Source: CAVQOB01 sp963714325 (GTDB lineage: Bacteria > Pseudomonadota > Alphaproteobacteria > Rhizobiales > Hyphomicrobiaceae). From it: 64,000 nt of DNA. The DNA lies in NCBI GenBank assembly GCA_963714325.1, contig CAVQOB010000001.1, positions 1-64,000 on the forward strand. Reading direction: 5' to 3'. Made by a program: the position numbers and the translations under genes. The notes beneath the pieces were generated by a model, which did not search any database, was not told the DNA's origin, and worked only from the letters and a program-made list of their open reading frames with translations. Shown one piece after another: positions 8,196 to 17,092 of the stretch (its first letter is position 1; each line of letters opens with the position of its first letter).

Positions 8196-8709
8196 GTAAG
8201 CGCGCAAACAACCCCATCTGGTGAGGTCATCGGGCGTCTGTGATCATCGCTGTTGTTTGGGCAACGGTGGAGCGGACATGAGCACGGGTCGCAGGCGGCA
8301 GAACCCGGCGCGTTCGGTCGAGCCAGGGGTGGCCGGCGACATCGCCGTGTATCTCTGCCGTGATCCGGTGGACTTCCGCGCCGGCATCAACGGACTGAGC
8401 GTGCTTGTCGAGCAAACCCTGAAGTACGATCCGTTCAGTCGCAACCTGTTCGGGTTCGTCAACAAGCGCCGCAATCAGATTAAGGTTTTGTACTGGCAGC
8501 GGAGCGGATTTTGCCTATGGCAGAAGCGGCTGGAGGAGGAGCGGTTCCAGTGGCCGTTCCATCTCGACGGCCCCGTTGTCGAATTGACCGATGAGCAGTT
8601 CGTATGGCTGCTCGAAGGGCTCGATCTCAAGCACATGAAGCCGCATCGGGCACTCGAATACCGCACAGTGCTGTAGCGCGCGGGGTTGCCATTCTGACTT
8701 GCTTGCTTC
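8196..8709 (+). repeat. 514-bp inverted copy of the IS66 right end
   Basis: This stretch, beginning GTAAGCGCGCAAACAACC, is an almost identical inverted copy of 10439-10952, including tnpB. Only a few single-base differences are seen near the outer tip (for example positions 13 and 18 of the terminal repeat). It stops exactly where the other IS66 end begins (8710). It therefore represents an additional partial IS66 copy facing the intact one. Confidence 0.85.
8278..8676 (+). CDS. tnpB: IS66 accessory protein TnpB (inverted extra copy)
   Basis: 132 residues from the ATG at 8278. The protein has the IS66 Orf2/TnpB core 'DIAVYLCRDPVDFRAGINGLSVLV', 'NLFGFVNKRRNQIKVLYWQRSGFCLWQKRLE' and the C-terminal 'HRALEYRTVL'. 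TnpB is an accessory transposition protein of unknown mechanism. The protein is identical to the copy encoded at 10472-10870 but oriented the other way, and no tnpC follows it, so it is likely a relic of a duplicated end. The frame is open 19 codons upstream, but the shared start of both copies at MSTGRRR is most plausible. Confidence 0.85.
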   Translation: MSTGRRRQNPARSVEPGVAGDIAVYLCRDPVDFRAGINGLSVLVEQTLKYDPFSRNLFGFVNKRRNQIKVLYWQRSGFCLWQKRLEEERFQWPFHLDGPVVELTDEQFVWLLEGLDLKHMKPHRALEYRTVL

Positions 8710-8759
8710 GTAAGCGCTCAACGAACCGCCTGCCATTCTTGGCTTGACGGACGGGAGCT

Positions 8760-10352
8760 TTAGGCGGCGACGCTGTGCGTCGCCGGTTTAGCCATATTCC
8801 ATGGCAGCAGCGTTTCGATCTCGACGAGCGTCGTCGCCTTCGGCAGTTCCGTGAAGATGTGGCGCAGATAGGCGTAGGGCTCCAAGCCGTTGGCCTTTGC
8901 CGTTTCAATCAGACTGTAAAGTCGCGCGGACGCCTCGGCGCCGGCCGGCGTGTCCGAGAACAGCCATGCCTTTCTTCCCATGACAAACGGTCGGATTGCA
9001 TTTTCGCACAGATTGTTGTCGACCTCCAATCGACCATCATCGAGCACGCGGATCAGCCCCGGCCATTGGTTATCGAGATAGTTGAGCGCCTTGCCGACCA
9101 GCGTCGATGGCGGCGCGTGACCGCGCACGCTGTCGAGCCAGCGCCGCAACTCGTCCCAGATCGGCCGTGCTTTTTCGTTACGCAGTTGGTGGCGTTGGGT
9201 GGCAGTCAGTCCCGCCTCGCGCGCGACCTTTTCGACGCGGTAAAGTTTCTGGATCAACGCCAGCCCTGCCGCCGCCAAGCCACCGCGTCCGGTTTTGCTT
9301 TGCGCCTTCAGCGCTTCGTCGAATTTTCTGCGCGCGTGTGCGTCGTGCTGGAAGCACGCCTTCGGCATGACGCATGCGACGTGCGTCAGCCCCAGATGCA
9401 CGCCGACTTTCTCGTAGGCGCTGTAGCCGTCGGTCTGCAGAAAGCCCTTGTAGTCTTCGAGCAGACGCAACGCGACGGCACCCGCGCGCGAGGGATCGTA
9501 GTCGAACAGGATGATCGGAGCTTGCGGCAGTCCGCCGCGCCGAACCCACATGCGCGATTTCGCTTCCGCCGCCCGGCCCTCTTCCTTCAGCACCTGCACG
9601 GTGGTCTCGTCCATCTGCAGCACGTCGTAGCCGAGCTGCGCCTCATGCATCAGGTTGATCAGCGGGATCACCAGCTCGCCCGTGCGGATCATCCAATTGG
9701 CCATCGTTCCGCGGCCGAGATCAACGCCGATACGCGCGAACATCGTTTCCTGGCGATAGAGCGGCAGGCCATCGACGAACTTTGATGTGACGATGTGCGC
9801 GAGTAGACCCGGCGACGCGTTACTCTTTGGGATCGGCTGTGCCGGAACCGGCGCGATGATGACCGCCGGGCCGTCGTGGCTGCTGCCCTCACACGAGCGG
9901 CAGGCATATTTGAAGCGGACGTTCTGCAGAACCTGGATCTTCGCCGGCTCGATATCAAGTTGCTCCGAGGTTTCCTCGCCGATGCGTGACAGTGTGCAAC
10001 CACACGAGCAGGTCTTTTCGGCCTCGGGAACATCGTGCTCGATGCGCACGCGCGGCAGGATCGACGGCAACGGTTTGCGGCCGCGCTTTTGCCTGACGTG
10101 CTCTGGCACCGTGATCTCGCCAGCCGTGTCATCGGCATCAGGCGCGGCGATGACGTCCACCTCGGCTTCGTTGAACAGCTGGAGTTGCGCGGGGTCGGCC
10201 TTCTCGGAGCTGGCGCCGAACCGCTTGTGAAGCAACAGCCGCAACTCTTCTTGCAGCGCCGCGATCTGGTGATCTTTGATGCTGACCAGCGCCTTCAGTT
10301 GCGCGACATCGTCAGGCAATTCGGTGTTGGGGGCTGCGGCATCATCATCCAT
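8760..10352 (-). CDS. tnpC: IS66 family transposase TnpC
   Basis: 530 residues from the ATG at 10352 (MDDDAAAPNTELPDD). In order: a leucine-rich coiled coil 'LKALVSIKDHQIAALQEEL', the IS66 N-terminal zinc-binding region 'CSCGCTLSRIGEE' with 'CRSCEG', and the DDE core with 'LQMDETTVQV', 'LQTDGYSAYEKVG' and 'EVDNNLCENAIRPFVMGRKAWLF'. This set of acidic residues is complete, so the protein may be active. It catalyses cut-and-paste or replicative movement of the element. The upstream open frame to 10544 is not used: it overlaps the tnpB 3' end. Confidence 0.92.
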   Translation of the reverse strand: MDDDAAAPNTELPDDVAQLKALVSIKDHQIAALQEELRLLLHKRFGASSEKADPAQLQLFNEAEVDVIAAPDADDTAGEITVPEHVRQKRGRKPLPSILPRVRIEHDVPEAEKTCSCGCTLSRIGEETSEQLDIEPAKIQVLQNVRFKYACRSCEGSSHDGPAVIIAPVPAQPIPKSNASPGLLAHIVTSKFVDGLPLYRQETMFARIGVDLGRGTMANWMIRTGELVIPLINLMHEAQLGYDVLQMDETTVQVLKEEGRAAEAKSRMWVRRGGLPQAPIILFDYDPSRAGAVALRLLEDYKGFLQTDGYSAYEKVGVHLGLTHVACVMPKACFQHDAHARRKFDEALKAQSKTGRGGLAAAGLALIQKLYRVEKVAREAGLTATQRHQLRNEKARPIWDELRRWLDSVRGHAPPSTLVGKALNYLDNQWPGLIRVLDDGRLEVDNNLCENAIRPFVMGRKAWLFSDTPAGAEASARLYSLIETAKANGLEPYAYLRHIFTELPKATTLVEIETLLPWNMAKPATHSVAA

Positions 10353-10438
10353 AACAGCGATGATCACTGATTTGCCGGCGCAGAAAAAGAGTTTGCCGGC
10401 AACACTGCTTTTTTGTTTGCGCGCGGCCGCCCTTGCTG

Positions 10439-10952
10439 GAAGCAAGCAAGTCAGAATGGCAACCCCGCGCGCTACAGCACTGTGCGGTATTCGAGTGCCC
10501 GATGCGGCTTCATGTGCTTGAGATCGAGCCCTTCGAGCAGCCATACGAACTGCTCATCGGTCAATTCGACAACGGGGCCGTCGAGATGGAACGGCCACTG
10601 GAACCGCTCCTCCTCCAGCCGCTTCTGCCATAGGCAAAATCCGCTCCGTTGCCAGTACAAAACCTTAATCTGATTGCGGCGCTTGTTGACGAACCCGAAC
10701 AGGTTGCGACTGAACGGATCGTACTTCAGGGTTTGCTCGACAAGCACGCTCAGTCCGTTGATGCCGGCACGGAAGTCCACCGGATCACGGCAGAGATACA
10801 CGGCGATGTCGCCGGCCACCCCTGGCTCGACCGAACGCGCCGGGTTCTGCCGCCTGCGACCCGTGCTCATGTCCGCTCCACCGTTGCCCAAACAACAGCG
10901 ATGATCGCAGACGCCCGATGACCTCACCAGATGCGGTTGATTGCGCGCTTAC
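10439..10952 (-). repeat. 514-bp arm matching 8196-8709 in inverse orientation
   Basis: The right 514 bases of IS66, including its terminal repeat and tnpB, are repeated in inverse orientation at 8196-8709. The pair could form a long hairpin or recombine to invert the tnpC segment. Confidence 0.85.
10472..10870 (-). CDS. tnpB: IS66 accessory protein TnpB
   Basis: 132 residues, first gene of the IS66 element, followed 119 bases later by tnpC in the same direction. The conserved core 'RDPVDFRAGINGLSVLVEQTL' and 'NLFGFVNKRRNQIKVLYW' identifies it. It is the copy that belongs to the intact element; an identical protein is encoded in inverse orientation at 8278-8676. Confidence 0.9.
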   Translation of the reverse strand: MSTGRRRQNPARSVEPGVAGDIAVYLCRDPVDFRAGINGLSVLVEQTLKYDPFSRNLFGFVNKRRNQIKVLYWQRSGFCLWQKRLEEERFQWPFHLDGPVVELTDEQFVWLLEGLDLKHMKPHRALEYRTVL

Positions 10953-10960
10953 GGCGTGTG

Positions 10961-11995
10961 GCGCGCCGCATCTTGGCGATCGCCAACGCTCTCGACGGCA
11001 TGAGCCGGGAGGAGGCAGCCCGGTCGGCAGGCATGGACCGGCAGACGTTGCGCGACTGGGTGATCCGCTACAACGAGCATGGGATCGACGGCCTCGCCGA
11101 CCGCTGGGGCGATGGTCGGCCGCCCGTGCTCGACGCGCAAGAGCAGGCCGAGCTGATGCGCATCGTGCTGGATGGGCCTGATCCGGAGGCCAGCGGTCTT
11201 TCGGCCTACACGCTCGAGGACCTGGTGCGTATCTGCGAGCAGCGGTTCGGCAAGCGGATGCATCCCTGGTCGCTCGGCCGGCTGCTGAGCGTCTCGGGTT
11301 CTCGCGACAGAAGACGCGCCCGAGCCATCCGCAAAAAGACCCGGCCGCTGGCCGCCAGGCGGCCTTTAAAAAGAGCCCCGGCGCTGCTCAGAAAAATTCA
11401 GCGTACGCATAAAAACAAGCGCATCCGCCTCTTCTTCCAGGACGAGGCCCGCATCGGGCAGAAGGGGCGCACGTGCCACGTCTGGTGGAGGCGAGGCGAG
11501 CGTCCGCCGGGGCTCTGCGACAAGCGCTTCACGTTCGCCTACATCTTCGCAGCCGTCGAGCCCGGAACCGACAACGCCTTCGCGCTCGTCATGCCGTACG
11601 TGAATACCGAGGCGATGCAGGTGTTCCTCGACCGCTTCGCTGCGACCATCGGCGATGACGAGCACGTCGCGATGGTGCTCGATCAAGCCGGCTGGCACGG
11701 CTCCGGCGCGCTGCGCATTCCCGACAACATCACGCTGGTGCCGCTGCCGCCCTACTCGCCCGAGCTGAACCCGGTCGAGCGCGTGTGGCTCTACCTCAAG
11801 GAGCGCTTCCTCTCCCATCGACTGCTCGCCGACTACGATGCAATTGCTGACGCCGCCTGCAACGCATGGAACCGCCTATGCGCCGAGGTCGGGCGCCTCA
11901 CTTCGCTATGCTCCTATCCCTGGATTCCACAGGTCAGACTTAGGAGGGGCGGTATAAATGGCGGTGCTGGCACACTGTCGCGTCGCAAACAGTAA
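10961..11995 (+). pseudogene. IS630 family transposase, main part
   Basis: The reading frame has the helix-turn-helix 'MSREEAARSAGMDRQTLRDWVIRYNEHG', a winged-helix part, and the DDE core with 'FFQDEARIGQ', 'VLDQAGWHGSG' and 'PELNPVERVWLYLKERF', all three acidic residues being present. The first 27 codons lie at 8115-8195, separated by IS66 DNA, so the gene is broken. The downstream tail ('PQVRLRRGGINGG...') runs past the likely IS border into the flanking Rhs remnant, so the native C-terminus is near 11950. An internal start at 10931 would give a protein lacking only the N-terminal tip. Confidence 0.85.
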
Positions 11996-12864
11996 TCGAC
12001 AACAGCTTTGCACTTTTCGGGGTAAACGCTGCAATAAAGCACCGCAGCTGTTCCTGAGTACCCCACCTGCAACTGCTCCGGGCGGACCGGCCACCGAGCC
12101 CCCAATGACCACACCCGTTGCCGGATTCCTTCCATCCACATCCACCGCCATCTGCGGTCTTGCACCCGCATACCCATAAACACTCGGGCCATCCACAAAC
12201 CCGAGCGGATCAGGCTGCGTGTATCTTCCCAAAGTTGGATCGTACTGCCGGTGCCAGTTGTAATGCAAGCCCGTTTCCGACTGGAACCATTGGCCGGGGA
12301 ACCGCGCGTTCAGCGCCGCTGTGCCGGTGATGGCGTGCGACCCGCCCCAGGGCAGCCACGTCGCATCCCAGACCGATGCCTTCGCCGCGTTGGTCATGCG
12401 GATCGGCCGGTTCAAGTGATCGACATGGACATAATAGGTGACGGGCGTCGCGCCGTTGACCCCATCAACCACCGCGATCGGCCGGTCGACGCGCGTGCGT
12501 GACTGCATCGTCGGCGCGATCTCGGCCTCCGGCAGGTAGATGTACTCGCGCACCGTGCCCGTGGCGCCTGTTGCTCCACCCCCGGCAGTCTCGGCGATGA
12601 CGTTGCCCATGGGATCGTGGATGAAGTGCGTGATGCCCGTCCCGCGCTTTTTTCATTTGTGGGCCTGCGCCCACCGGCCGTCTGCGTGCGGATGGCGAGC
12701 TGCTCCATGCCGTTATAGGTATAGGCCCACGCCAGCGCGCCGACCGTCGCCGTGCTCATGCGGTTGCGGTTGTTATAGGCGTAGGTTTTGGCGCCGCCCG
12801 CCGACGTGTCGGAGGTCAGATTGCCGGCGTTGTCATAAACCAGCGTCCGCGTCGTGGTGGTCAC
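11957..12864 (-). pseudogene. Rhs repeat-protein C-terminal remnant B, truncated by IS630
   Basis: The frame starts right behind the ankyrin gene with YD-repeat sequence 'TRTLVYDNAGNLTSDTSAGG' and 'NNRNRMSTATVGALAWAYTY'. After a frameshift near 12640 it continues 'MGNVIAETAGGGATGATGTV', 'VDHLNRPIRMTNAAKASVWD' and ends in the Rhs core 'LGRYTQPDPLGFVDGPSVYG'. A second frameshift follows in the variable tip, where 'LYCSVYPEKCKAVVDYC' resembles the cysteine pattern of remnant A; the tip is then cut by IS630. Rhs proteins are surface or secreted polymorphic toxins whose C-terminal tip is the toxin. This copy is dead and looks like an orphan tip cassette. Confidence 0.7.
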
Positions 12865-12865
12865 T

Positions 12866-13375
12866 CTATCTGTCAGCCAATTTCAGCAACTGCCGCGCCC
12901 ATGGCCGTTCAGAAGTCGCAAGGATAGCTCTCAGCGTCCGCCCGTCATCAGGTTCCACTTTGTTCAAATCAGCGCCCGCCAGTAGAAGCAGAGCCACAAA
13001 ATCTGGCTTATTCAGGGTCAATGCAAGCGAGGTGGCACTGCACGAGGTAGAATACAGCTGATTAGGATCAGCTCCGAGCACTAACAGTTCTATTGCCGTC
13101 TCCAATGTTTCAATTTTTGAGGCCCTCGCAGCCGTATATGGCGACGCAGCGTGCAAGCAACGGCTCAAGGCAGTTGCGCCTTCGTCATCACGCTGGCTGG
13201 GATTAGCACCTCGTCGCACCAATTCGGATGGCCAACCAGTACCACCACCCCAAGCCCGATAGACCAGATAGTCGCTCAACTGCTCGGTATTCAACTTGAA
13301 GCGACTGACCATTTCATCAATGCCAGCGCTCTCGAAGATAGCATCCCATGCATCAAGTTCTGCATCTGTTGTCAT
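12866..13375 (-). CDS. Ankyrin-repeat protein, candidate immunity gene of Rhs remnant A
   Basis: 169 residues with ankyrin-like units in the middle and C-terminal parts ('LVRRGANPSQRDDEGATALSR', 'LLVLGADPNQLYSTSCSATS', 'LLLAGADLNKVEPDDGRTL'). It starts 11 bases behind the stop codon of the Rhs remnant A toxin tip, and its own stop abuts remnant B. Small genes directly behind an Rhs tip normally encode the cognate immunity protein, and ankyrin proteins are known in this role, so immunity is inferred from position. There is no signal peptide. Base composition is lower in GC than the neighbouring housekeeping genes, as usual for toxin-immunity cassettes. Confidence 0.6.
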   Translation of the reverse strand: MTTDAELDAWDAIFESAGIDEMVSRFKLNTEQLSDYLVYRAWGGGTGWPSELVRRGANPSQRDDEGATALSRCLHAASPYTAARASKIETLETAIELLVLGADPNQLYSTSCSATSLALTLNKPDFVALLLLAGADLNKVEPDDGRTLRAILATSERPWARQLLKLADR

Positions 13376-13386
13376 CTAGGAAAACT

Positions 13387-14383
13387 TCAAAATGGATATT
13401 TTCTTTCCCAACCACATTGCTGTTGGCATCTCTCAATCTTTCTTTCTGTATCCGCGCGTGCTTGCACGTGGTCCGTAGTTCCAAGAAGCGGACAGAATTT
13501 CGCTTCTGCGTCTCGAAGAGCCAAACACCCTTCGCCTGCTCTCATTCTGAGACCTGCATCCCATTCTGCCAGAGCCCCGGCCGAGCGAGAAGTCTTGCAG
13601 CCTGGGGATTGCGTACAAATGACATCTTTCGCCCGACGCATCGCAGGGCATAGAAGTTCTTTACGGCACTTATCAGGATTTTTGAGGCAATAACGTGCAA
13701 GGATGACGGTACCAACTGCCACGCCGCCAGCGACATTCCGCCCATCCAAATCCACCGCCATCTGAGGTCGGCCTGTGGCGTAGGCATACACACTCGGGCC
13801 ATCCACAAACCCGAGCGGATCAGGCTGCGTGTATCTTCCCAAGGTGGATCGTACTGCCGGTGCCAGTTGTAATGCAAGCCCGTTCCGACTGGAACCATTG
13901 GCCGGGGAACCGCGCGTTGAGCGCCGCAGTACCGGTGATGGCGTGCGACCCGCCCCAGGGTTGCCAGACGCATCCCAGACCGACGCCTTCGCCGCGTTGG
14001 TCATGCGGATCGGGCGGTTCAAGTGGTCGACGTGGACATAATAGGTGACGGGTGTCGCGCCGTTGACGCCATCGACCACCGCGATCGGCCGGTCGACGCG
14101 CGCGTGCGTGAGCGCGATAGGTCGGCGCGATCTCGGCCTCGGGGAGGTAGATGTATTCCCGCACTGTCCCTGTCGCGCCTGTCGCTCCGCCGCCCGCCGT
14201 CTCTGCGATGACATTGCCTTGGGGATCGTGGATGAAGTGCGTGATGCCCGCCCCGCCAGCGGTCTGCGTGCGGATGGCGAGCTGCTCGAGGCCGTTATAG
14301 GTGTAACCCCACGCCAGCGCGCCGACCGTCGCCGCGCTCATGCGGTTGCGATTGTTGTAGGCGTAGGTCTTGGCGCCACCCAC
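13387..14383 (-). pseudogene. Rhs C-terminal remnant A with cysteine-rich toxin tip
   Basis: The remnant starts abruptly with 'GGAKTYAYNNRNRMSAATVG' directly behind the epmA stop codon. It runs in several frames: '...ITHFIHDPQGNVIAETAGGG', 'VDRPIAVVDGVNGATPV', then the core 'LGRYTQPDPLGFVDGPSVYA' and 'GRPQMAVDLDGRN'. At least four frame changes are needed between 14125 and 13850, so the body is decayed. The tip after 'DLDGRN' is one continuous open frame of about 120 residues with many cysteines (YCLKNPDKC, LLCPAM, VICTQSPGC, CLALRD, KFCPLL, RCQQQCG). I do not recognise the toxin class. The tip and the following ankyrin gene would form the toxin-immunity pair. Confidence 0.7.
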
Positions 14384-15430
14384 TCACGACGTCGCAACGG
14401 GTGTCCAGAGCACTTGCTCGATGCGCTCAGCGCCGGTGGCCAACATTACGAGGCGGTCGAAGCCGAGGGCGGCGCCGGAGGCTTGTGGCATGTGGCTGAG
14501 GGCCGCCAAGAAATCCTCGTCGATCGGATACCGCTCGCCGTAGACGCGCTGCTTTTCGGCCATCTCGGCATCGAAGCGGCAGCGCTGTTCGGCCGCATCG
14601 GTCAATTCGCCGAAGGCGTTGGCGAGTTCAACGCCGCAGACGTACAACTCGAAGCGCTCTGCAACGCGCGGGTCGTGGGCGGTGGGTCTCGCGAGGGCTG
14701 CTTCGTGCGTCGGATACGCGCACAAAATTTCGGGGCGCGCGCGGCCGAGACGGGGTTCGATTTTTTCCGTGAGTACGCGCGAGAAGAGATCGGACCAAGT
14801 ATCGTCGTCGGCAATGCGGATGCCGATCGCTGCGACGGCGTGTTTCATGGCCTTGCAGTCGACGTCGTTGCCGCTGAAGCATCCGTCAAGGTCGATGCCG
14901 GTGAAGGCTTGGAAGGCCTGGTGCACCGTCGTCTGCGCGCGCGCGTTGCGGATGTCACAATGCCGGTCGCGAAACTGCCAGTCCCATTGCCCGGTCGCTT
15001 CGGCCGCGATTCCTAACAAGGCTTCGCAGTCGGCCATCAAGGTCTCGTAGGGCGCGTTCGAGCGATACCACTCGAGCATCGTGAATTCGGGATGATGCAG
15101 TGGCCCGCGTTCGCGATTGCGAAAGACCTTGGCGAAGGTGAAAATGCGCGTCTCGCCGGCTGCCAGCAGTTTTTTACAGGCGAACTCGGGGGAGGTGTGC
15201 AGATAGAGCGGCGTTTCGCGGCCGCTCGCCTCGTCTCGATAGTTCGTCTTGAAGGCGTGCAGGTGCGCTTCGTTGCCGGGCGAGGTTTGCAAGATCGCCG
15301 TTTCGACTTCGAGGAAGCCTTGAGCGTTGAACCAGGCGCGGATGGCAGTCTGGATCTTACCGCGTGCCAGCAGCAAAGGCCTGATATCCGCGTGCTTTTG
15401 ACGGTGCCACCAGGGCCGGGTGTCTGTCAT
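14384..15430 (-). CDS. epmA: Elongation factor P--(R)-beta-lysine ligase
   Basis: 348 residues with the class II lysyl-tRNA-synthetase fold without the anticodon-binding domain, typical of EpmA/GenX/PoxA. Motifs are 'RGKIQTAIRAWFNAQGFLEVETAILQTSPGNEAHL', 'YLHTSPEFACKKLLAAGETRIFTFAKVFRNRERGPLHHPEFTMLEWYR' and the C-terminal 'GAALGFDRLVMLATGAERIEQVLWTPV'. The enzyme attaches beta-lysine to a lysine of EF-P. It is divergent from efp, with only 110 bases between the two start codons, which supports the assignment. Rhs remnant A begins immediately after its stop codon, so a few native C-terminal residues may have been replaced. Confidence 0.93.
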   Translation of the reverse strand: MTDTRPWWHRQKHADIRPLLLARGKIQTAIRAWFNAQGFLEVETAILQTSPGNEAHLHAFKTNYRDEASGRETPLYLHTSPEFACKKLLAAGETRIFTFAKVFRNRERGPLHHPEFTMLEWYRSNAPYETLMADCEALLGIAAEATGQWDWQFRDRHCDIRNARAQTTVHQAFQAFTGIDLDGCFSGNDVDCKAMKHAVAAIGIRIADDDTWSDLFSRVLTEKIEPRLGRARPEILCAYPTHEAALARPTAHDPRVAERFELYVCGVELANAFGELTDAAEQRCRFDAEMAEKQRVYGERYPIDEDFLAALSHMPQASGAALGFDRLVMLATGAERIEQVLWTPVATS

Positions 15431-15540
15431 CTGTGCTCTTGGCCTTCGCCAGCGAACGGGCTATGAAGCGGCAACACATCGCTCGCCGATCCAAGCCTCT
15501 CAGCGCGGCGTCTTTCCAACTCATTGAATTAGAATGGAGA

Positions 15541-16116
15541 ATGCCCGTGGTCAAGATGGTTGCAAGTTCGGTCCGCAAAGGCAATGTGCTGGATCTCGAT
15601 GGCCGCCTGTGCGTCGTCATGAAGGCGGAAAGCATCCGTCCGGGCAAGGGCACGCCAACGACGCACATCGAAATGCGCCGGATTTCCGATGGTGTGAAGG
15701 TCGTTCAGAGTTACAAAACGACGGAAAGTGTCGAGCGCGCCTACGTGGAAGAGAAGAACTACAATTACCTCTATGCCGACGACATGGGCTACAATTTCAT
15801 GGAGCCGGAGACGTTCGAGCAGATCGTGGTGCCGAAGGACGTGATCGGCGATCAAGCGATTTGGCTGATGGAAAACATGAGCTGCGCGATCTCGCTGCAC
15901 GAGGGCACGCCGATCTCGATCGAACTGCCGCAGCGCGTGACGTTTGAGATCGTCGAGGCCGAGCCGGTGGTCAAGGGGCAGACGGCATCGTCGTCCTATA
16001 AGCCGGCCAAGCTCTCGAATGGCGCACGCATCATGGTGCCCGGCCACATCGGTTCGGGCGTCCGCGTGATCGTCATGACCGAAGACGGCAGCTACGTCGA
16101 ACGCGCCAAGGATTGA
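15541..16116 (+). CDS. efp: Elongation factor P
   Basis: 191 residues with the three beta-barrel domains of EF-P. 'SSVRKGNVLDLDGRLCVV' opens domain I, and the loop 'IRPGKGTP' carries the lysine (about residue 36) modified by EpmA. 'SYKPAKLSNGARIMVPGHI' and 'VVMTEDGSYVERAKD' close the protein. EF-P relieves ribosome stalling at polyproline. I chose the start at 15541 (MPVVKMVASS), preceded by AATGGAGA; an in-frame extension to 15433 would reach into the divergent epmA promoter. The neighbouring EpmA supports lysine-type modification. Confidence 0.93.
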   Translation: MPVVKMVASSVRKGNVLDLDGRLCVVMKAESIRPGKGTPTTHIEMRRISDGVKVVQSYKTTESVERAYVEEKNYNYLYADDMGYNFMEPETFEQIVVPKDVIGDQAIWLMENMSCAISLHEGTPISIELPQRVTFEIVEAEPVVKGQTASSSYKPAKLSNGARIMVPGHIGSGVRVIVMTEDGSYVERAKD

Positions 16117-16171
16117 GTGGCGGGAAATCAGCCCGGGCACGCACTGCGGTTGGCGCCTGACGACTGGCCGA

Positions 16172-17092
16172 CTAATGGCCGATGTCGAGTGAAAATATCT
16201 CAGTGGGTGTCGCAACCAGGTCGATGGCCATGCGGATGGCAACGGCGACGACGAGCAGCGCCAGCAACAATCGCAACTGTTCGGCCTTGAGTTTCTCGCC
16301 GGCACGTACGCCGAGTTGGGCTCCGATGACGCCGCCGCACATCAGCGGCGCGGCCAACATGATGTCGACGGTCTGATTGAAGGTCGCCTGCATCACGGTC
16401 GTAAGGGATGTGATCACGATGATCTGTAGCGCCGACGTGCCGAGCGCGATCTTGGTCGGCGTTCGCATCAGATAGATCAGTGCCGGCACCAGCAGAAAGC
16501 CGCCACCGACGCCCATGATCGCCGTTAGCCAGCCCGCAACGATTCCAATGGCGATCGGTGGCAACGCGCTGGCATAAAGACGTGCCGTGCGAAAGCGCCG
16601 CTTCATCGGCAGGCGTTGCAACCAGGAATGCTGGCCGCCGCGCCGGTGCGATGTTCCGCCGGTCTTGGACGTCGCGCGGAAGATGGTCCGCGTGCTCTCG
16701 ATCAGCATCAGCGAACCGATGACACCGAGCATGATGACGTAGGCGGCACTGATGAAGAATTCGAGTTGGCCGGCGGACCTCAAGGTCTGTTGCAGAATGA
16801 TCCCGGATGATGATCCCAATAGCCCGCCCACAATCAACAACAGGCCCATAGCAATATCGACGTTGCGTCGCCGCCAATGAGCGATGGCGCTCGAGATGGA
16901 GGAGGCGACGACCTGCGCGGCGCCGGTGCCAACGGCAATGGCCGGCGGAATACCGAGGAAGATCAACAGTGGTGTCAGGATAAAGCCGCCACCGATCCCG
17001 AACAGGCCGGCCAGCACACCGACCGCCAGCCCCATCCCGAGCAACAGGAAGAGATCGAGCGACATGGCGGCGACGGGCAGATAGATCGGCAT
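16172..17092 (-). CDS. TauE/SafE family sulfite/organosulfonate exporter-like membrane protein
   Basis: 306 residues with about eight hydrophobic helices and the two TauE/SafE repeats: 'VGVLAGLFGIGGGFILTPLLIFLGIPPAIAVGTGAAQVVAS' near the N-terminus and 'IGIVAGWLTAIMGVGGGFLLVPALIYLMRTPTKIALGTSALQIIV' in the second half. An internal basic loop (about 140-165) separates them. The family exports sulfite, sulfoacetate or related anions, but many members have unknown substrates. It is convergent with efp. A role in sulfite export would fit the sulfur-oxidation genes found 25 kb away, but nothing links them directly. Confidence 0.85.
   Translation of the reverse strand: MPIYLPVAAMSLDLFLLLGMGLAVGVLAGLFGIGGGFILTPLLIFLGIPPAIAVGTGAAQVVASSISSAIAHWRRRNVDIAMGLLLIVGGLLGSSSGIILQQTLRSAGQLEFFISAAYVIMLGVIGSLMLIESTRTIFRATSKTGGTSHRRGGQHSWLQRLPMKRRFRTARLYASALPPIAIGIVAGWLTAIMGVGGGFLLVPALIYLMRTPTKIALGTSALQIIVITSLTTVMQATFNQTVDIMLAAPLMCGGVIGAQLGVRAGEKLKAEQLRLLLALLVVAVAIRMAIDLVATPTEIFSLDIGH

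Larger units (their letters stand above)
8710..10952 (-). mobile_element. IS66-family insertion sequence
   Basis: About 2.24 kb bounded by GTAAGCGCTCAACGAACC at 8710 and, on the other strand, GTAAGCGCGCAATCAACC ending at 10952; the GTAAGCG tips are typical of IS66. It carries tnpB (10870-10472) and tnpC (10352-8760) on the minus strand. No tnpA is present upstream of tnpB. The expected 8-bp target duplication is not perfect: CGCGTATC lies before 8196 and GGCGTGTG after 10952, matching at 5 of 8 positions. Confidence 0.8.
8013..11956 (+). mobile_element. IS630-family insertion sequence, interrupted by IS66
   Basis: The element is inferred from a split IS630 transposase gene and from short terminal inverted matches: TTATACCG(T/C)C at 8013 and its complement GGCGGTATAA ending at 11956, both with TA at the border as expected of IS630. 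Bases 8196-10952 are later IS66 DNA. The right end cuts into an Rhs remnant. The match between the ends is short, so the exact borders are uncertain. Confidence 0.5.

Noticed and set aside
8775..9785. 336-codon plus-strand frame across tnpC.
   Set aside because: Antisense shadow of the IS66 transposase, whose DDE motifs are complete.
12412..12864. Separate small genes in the Rhs remnants.
   Set aside because: They join into Rhs sequence across frame changes, so they are parts of pseudogenes.
14045..15016. 323-codon plus-strand frame over the Rhs remnant and epmA.
   Set aside because: It runs antisense to clear EpmA motifs and has no recognisable protein content.
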